Program-made: the position numbers and the translations under genes
The notes under the pieces: generated by a model
What the model was told of the DNA's origin: nothing
The model's input: the letters and a program-made list of their open reading frames with translations, nothing else
Database searches by the model: none
In this document: positions 34,532 to 36,630 of the stretch, piece by piece
Position numbering within the stretch: the stretch's first letter is position 1
Layout of the letters: every line of letters starts with the position of its first letter
From: an uncultured Bacteroidota bacterium
Lineage (GTDB): Bacteria; Bacteroidota; Bacteroidia; Chitinophagales; Chitinophagaceae
Length of the DNA stretch: 36,630 bases
Direction of reading: 5' to 3'
Assembly (NCBI GenBank): GCA_903903635.1
Contig: CAIUZK010000033.1
Location: forward strand, 1 to 36,630

Positions 34532-36337
34532 TTACCACCTGGTTAGCGGCAGGCAGTACTTTTTACCGGCAGTGGTAATGGTTATAAAGTAGATTCCGAC
34601 CGGTTCATTGAAACCGATTTCTTTTTTCTGATTGGTAAAGCCGGTTAACTTATACAATACCTGACCTATAGTATTGGAGATGCTTATATCCATCGGTTCA
34701 TCAAGACCGGATGATACCAGTACTGTGAAATTGTTTTTGGTTGGATTGGGGTATATAGCAGCATGTTCCGTGGTTTGTAGCGCATTATGGGTGGCCCCTT
34801 CAAAGCAGGAGTCGTTGACACGGAAAGAAGCTGTGTCGATACCACAGGAATCGGTTACGATATACAGAATGTCGCTATAGCCCAAATAGGGAGACCCTGT
34901 ACTTACGAGGCCGGTGCCTGATACCGTGGCTATCAATGGATTTGTACTCAGCCAGGTGCCGCCGGGTATATTGCTGGTAAACAGTAGGGAGAAAAATGGG
35001 CAGATAGTATGTTCGCCGGATATAACGCCGGCATAAGGCCCCACAATAACATTGCGCGAAACATGCAGGGTTGCACAACTATTGGTAACCGTATAAGAAA
35101 TGGGGGTAAGCCCTTTAGACAGGCTCGAAACCACACCCGATGAATTTATGGAAGCAACAGTAGTATCGAAAGAAGACCATATGCCGCCCAATGTAGTATC
35201 AGACAATGTTACGGTCATACCCGTGCAAAGGAATGTATCGCCGGTTATTGGCGCTATTACCGGCGCTATACAGGTATCTACTTTTCTCACCCTGGCGCCA
35301 TTCAATTCGGCTATATAAACAAAGTTGTTTTTGTCGGTAGTTACAAATTCGGGATCGTTGAGGTTGGCGAGGGTAGCCACTCCACCGTCACCAGCATCGC
35401 CTAAAATTCCATTACCTGCAAATGTGGTGATCCTACCCGAAGTATCTACTTTGCGGATAACATGGTTTCGGTAATCGGCAATGTATATATTGCCATGGCT
35501 ATCCGTTTTTATATCGTTTGGGTAGGAGAGTGCAGCATTGGTGGCTGGCCCGCCATCGCCGGAGTAGCCATATGTGCCATTGCCTGCGATTGTGGTAATA
35601 ATACCTGCTGCATCCACCTTCCTTACCCGATTATTTAATTGGTCGGCTATGTAAAAGTTGCCCTGGTTATCTGTGGCTACACCATTTGCCCACTGAATTT
35701 GTGCATCGGTGGCAGGGCCGCCATCTCCGGCGAAACCATACATGCCATTGCCTGCAACCCTGGTGATTATGCCACTGGCGTCTATTTTCCGTATCACGCT
35801 ATTGCTGGCATCAGCTATATACAAATTCCCCGCAGTGTCTGCCGCCAACCCCTGGGGGTAATTCAGCAAAGCATGCACTGCCAGTCCGCCATCACCACTA
35901 TACCCACCGCCTATGATGGATGCATCGCCTGCAATGGTGCTTATAATGCCTGAAGGGGTTACTTTGCGGATCACACTGTTTTCTGCATCACTCATGTATA
36001 GATTTCCCAACCGGTCTATAGCCAGCCCTGTGGGGATACCAATATTGGCGGCTGTTGCCTGACCACCATCGCCAGTGCTGCCACCGGTACCTGTACCGAT
36101 AGATGTGGTGATTGTACCTGAGCCGTCTATTTTCCTGACCTTGCGGCAGCTTAAGCAACTGATGATAACATTTCCGGTGAAATCAACCACAATACCATTC
36201 AACTGCCCAACATGCGCTGCAGTGGCAGGTCCGCCATCGCCCGAACAACTCCAGGTGCCATTGCCGGTTATGGTGGTAATAATCTGAGCGTGGATGCCGA
36301 AGGGTAGAAGAATGAGTAGAAAGATTAATTTTTTCAT
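34532..36337 (-). CDS. NHL-repeat/Ig-like secreted protein with type-A T9SS domain
   Basis: A 601-residue secreted protein. It has a signal peptide (1-17, ending GIHAQ), then about six NHL beta-propeller repeats (about 20-350) with the recurring GDGGPAT and Gly-Asn-xx-Ile-Ala-Asp patterns. Two bacterial Ig-like segments follow (about 355-510; ITGDTFLCTGMTVTLSD). The C-terminal domain (about 527-601) begins IYPNPTKNNFTV and contains IGQVLYKLTG and GIYFITITT, the type-A T9SS sorting signal. It is a close relative of the protein at 20151-22997 but ends in a different sorting domain. No PorP/SprF gene adjoins it, as expected for type A. Confidence 0.92.
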   Translation of the reverse strand: MKKLIFLLILLPFGIHAQIITTITGNGTWSCSGDGGPATAAHVGQLNGIVVDFTGNVIISCLSCRKVRKIDGSGTITTSIGTGTGGSTGDGGQATAANIGIPTGLAIDRLGNLYMSDAENSVIRKVTPSGIISTIAGDASIIGGGYSGDGGLAVHALLNYPQGLAADTAGNLYIADASNSVIRKIDASGIITRVAGNGMYGFAGDGGPATDAQIQWANGVATDNQGNFYIADQLNNRVRKVDAAGIITTIAGNGTYGYSGDGGPATNAALSYPNDIKTDSHGNIYIADYRNHVIRKVDTSGRITTFAGNGILGDAGDGGVATLANLNDPEFVTTDKNNFVYIAELNGARVRKVDTCIAPVIAPITGDTFLCTGMTVTLSDTTLGGIWSSFDTTVASINSSGVVSSLSKGLTPISYTVTNSCATLHVSRNVIVGPYAGVISGEHTICPFFSLLFTSNIPGGTWLSTNPLIATVSGTGLVSTGSPYLGYSDILYIVTDSCGIDTASFRVNDSCFEGATHNALQTTEHAAIYPNPTKNNFTVLVSSGLDEPMDISISNTIGQVLYKLTGFTNQKKEIGFNEPVGIYFITITTAGKKYCLPLTRW

Positions 36338-36404
36338 AGGGTATTAATTTGAAGTGAAATTAGTGATTTTTTATATTACAGCAAAAATTATGCCAAGTTT
36401 CAGA

Positions 36405-36540
36405 GGTTGAAAGGTTAAATGGGTTAAATGGGTTAAAAGGTTAAATGGGTTAAAAGGTTAAAAGGTTAAAAGGTTAAAAGGTTAAAAGGTTAAAAGGTTA
36501 AAAGGTTAAATGGTTAAAAGGTTAAATGGGTTAAAAGGTT
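36405..36540. repeat. 8-bp tandem repeat array (GGTTAAAA)
   Basis: About 16.5 head-to-tail units of GGTTAAAA follow each other. Variants are GGTTAAAT, a nine-base form with an extra G (GGTTAAATG), and a first unit GGTTGAAA. The array lies about 70 bases upstream of the type-A NHL gene start and ends directly at the first REP-like palindrome. Confidence 0.93.
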
Positions 36541-36630
36541 CCCGCCGTCGCTGTAGCTTTGGCGGGCGAGGGATAAGTTGATAGGTTGATAGGTTTCCGC
36601 CTTCGCTATGGCTACGGCGGGCGAGGGATA
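36541..36630. repeat. two REP-like GC-rich palindromes
   Basis: The two hairpins run from CCCGCCGTCGCTG to GGCGGG (36541-36566) and from CCGCCTTCGC to GGCGGG (36597-36621). Each is followed by the same CGAGGGATA tail. Between them are two units of GATAGGTT, a variant of the adjoining 8-bp array. The window ends inside this region, so more copies may follow. Confidence 0.85.

Noticed and set aside
36405-36540. A telomere-like or CRISPR-like array
   Set aside because: The unit is only 8-9 bp with no spacers, and it lies next to ordinary genes and REP-like hairpins; a simple tandem array explains it.

Overview
The window is a piece of a Bacteroidota chromosome, most likely from the Chitinophagales/Sphingobacteriales side of the phylum. 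This rests on several signs. There are type IX secretion (T9SS) sorting domains of both type A and type B, a PorP/SprF-like protein, DUF3857/transglutaminase proteins and YwqK/MORN-type repeat proteins. Promoters match the Bacteroidota pattern TTG-N19/20-TAnnTTTG, and Shine-Dalgarno sites are weak or absent. The genus cannot be fixed from this sequence alone. No rRNA, CRISPR array, prophage or intact transposase gene was seen, and no convincing intrinsic terminator. Several convergent gene pairs meet with only 1-30 bases between stop codons.

Layout. 1-3.7 kb: tRNA-Gln, then the cell-elongation pair mrdA (PBP2) and rodA. 3.7-6.2 kb: a small membrane protein, an acyltransferase-3 membrane enzyme and a 542-bp intergenic region holding a 222-bp inverted-repeat element. 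6.2-10.5 kb, mostly minus strand: M20 amidohydrolase, SPOR-domain protein, deoC and icd. 10.7-14.7 kb: a crotonase, an RsmB-type RNA methyltransferase, an outer-membrane-type protein and a HEAT-like protein. 14.7-16.9 kb: a divergent mntR/mntH manganese module with two palindromes in its shared control region. 17.2-19.1 kb: an unknown secreted helical protein and an RluE-like pseudouridine synthase. 19.1-23.0 kb: a large NHL/SprB-repeat type-B T9SS protein followed by its PorP/SprF-like partner. 23.1-25.6 kb: an ABC ATPase, a permease and a LolA-like protein in one overlapping operon. 25.9-33.2 kb: an operon of a TPR/MORN-type repeat protein and two DUF3857 paralogues, one with a complete transglutaminase triad and one with all three residues replaced. 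33.2-34.4 kb: a GNAT acetyltransferase gene broken by a 157-bp inverted-repeat element, and a small lipoprotein. 34.5-36.3 kb: a second NHL/Ig-like protein with a type-A T9SS domain. 36.4-36.6 kb: an 8-bp tandem array and REP-like palindromes.

The most interesting signal is a small non-coding mobile element present twice (5756-5977 and 33521-33677). Both copies share a core of about 75 bp. Their terminal stems differ from each other in sequence, yet each is nearly perfectly self-complementary. The second copy can be removed on paper with one 3-bp target duplication, and this restores a complete 184-codon acetyltransferase gene, so its ends are known to the base. The first copy starts and ends at the same offset from the shared core, which supports the same boundaries.

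Much of the rest concerns the cell envelope: wall elongation, SPOR protein, T9SS cargo and partner, ABC/LolA export, and secreted repeat and DUF3857 proteins. Ordinary metabolism and RNA-modification genes lie between them.
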